Source: an uncultured Clostridia bacterium
GTDB taxonomy: Bacteria > Bacillota > Clostridia > Oscillospirales > Ruminococcaceae
NCBI GenBank assembly: GCA_947588775.1
Contig: CANPZQ010000126.1
Location: 1 to 5,561 of the forward strand
DNA: 5,561 nucleotides
Reading direction: 5' to 3'
Part shown: in pieces, positions 5,541 through 5,561 of the stretch
How the letters are laid out: each line of letters starts with the position of its first letter
Numbering within the stretch: the stretch's first letter is position 1
Made by a program: the position numbers and the translations under genes
Notes under the pieces: model-generated
The model's input: only the letters and a program-made list of their open reading frames with translations
Database searches by the model: none
Told to the model about the DNA's origin: nothing

Positions 5541-5561
5541 TCCGGCGTGCTTGGTTATACG
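5533..5561 (+). CDS. Start of a third operon gene (3'-partial, unknown)
   Basis: ATG 5533 opens a frame reading MDNPACLVI to the window end, overlapping the kinase stop by 8 bases. A purine-rich AAGGGGG (5523-5529) just upstream could serve as SD. Tight overlap is common for genes translated together, so this may be the next operon member. Nine residues are too few to identify it, and chance is possible. Confidence 0.45.

Overview
The window looks like chromosomal DNA of an anaerobic, probably gut-associated member of the Clostridia (Bacillota; Oscillospiraceae/Ruminococcaceae-like). This is inferred from gene content (a GH5 glycanase lipoprotein and an Agr/Com-type two-component system), Shine-Dalgarno (SD) sites of the AAGGAGG type, SigA-like promoters and GC-rich codon use. 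No rRNA, tRNA, CRISPR array, transposase or phage gene is visible.

Layout. (1) Bases 2-1510 (+) carry most of a glutamine-dependent asparagine synthetase; its N-terminus, with the catalytic Cys, lies before the window. (2) Bases 1511-1766 are non-coding and unusually structured: a perfect 16-bp GC-rich inverted repeat (1527-1542/1594-1609) whose loop holds a run of G-tracts typical of a G-quadruplex, then an intrinsic-terminator-like hairpin (1623-1672), then a SigA-type promoter (1708-1736). (3) Bases 1767-2924 (+) encode a GH5 glycoside hydrolase lipoprotein. The best-placed start codon is ATC, not ATG. A strong terminator follows (2982-3020). (4) Bases 3042-3374 (-) encode a small acidic protein that I do not recognise, convergent with the GH5 gene. 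(5) From a divergent promoter region (3375-3521), with a near-consensus SigA promoter and imperfect 19-bp direct repeats, a + strand operon begins: a LytTR response regulator (3522-4247), an HPK10/AgrC-type membrane histidine kinase (4248-5540) and the first codons of a third gene (from 5533) overlapping the kinase stop.

How the genes may work together. The kinase and regulator are adjacent with no gap and almost certainly form one sensory pathway. Its family usually senses a peptide, but no peptide or processing gene lies between the promoter and the kinase; such genes could lie downstream of base 5561. AsnB (asparagine synthesis) and the GH5 lipoprotein (polysaccharide cleavage at the cell surface) look like separate transcription units that are not functionally linked to the two-component system.

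Most notable points: the G-quadruplex-in-a-hairpin element at 1527-1609, the apparent ATC start of the GH5 gene, and the regulatory region between the acidic gene and the two-component operon. I see no clear evidence for a wholly new system.
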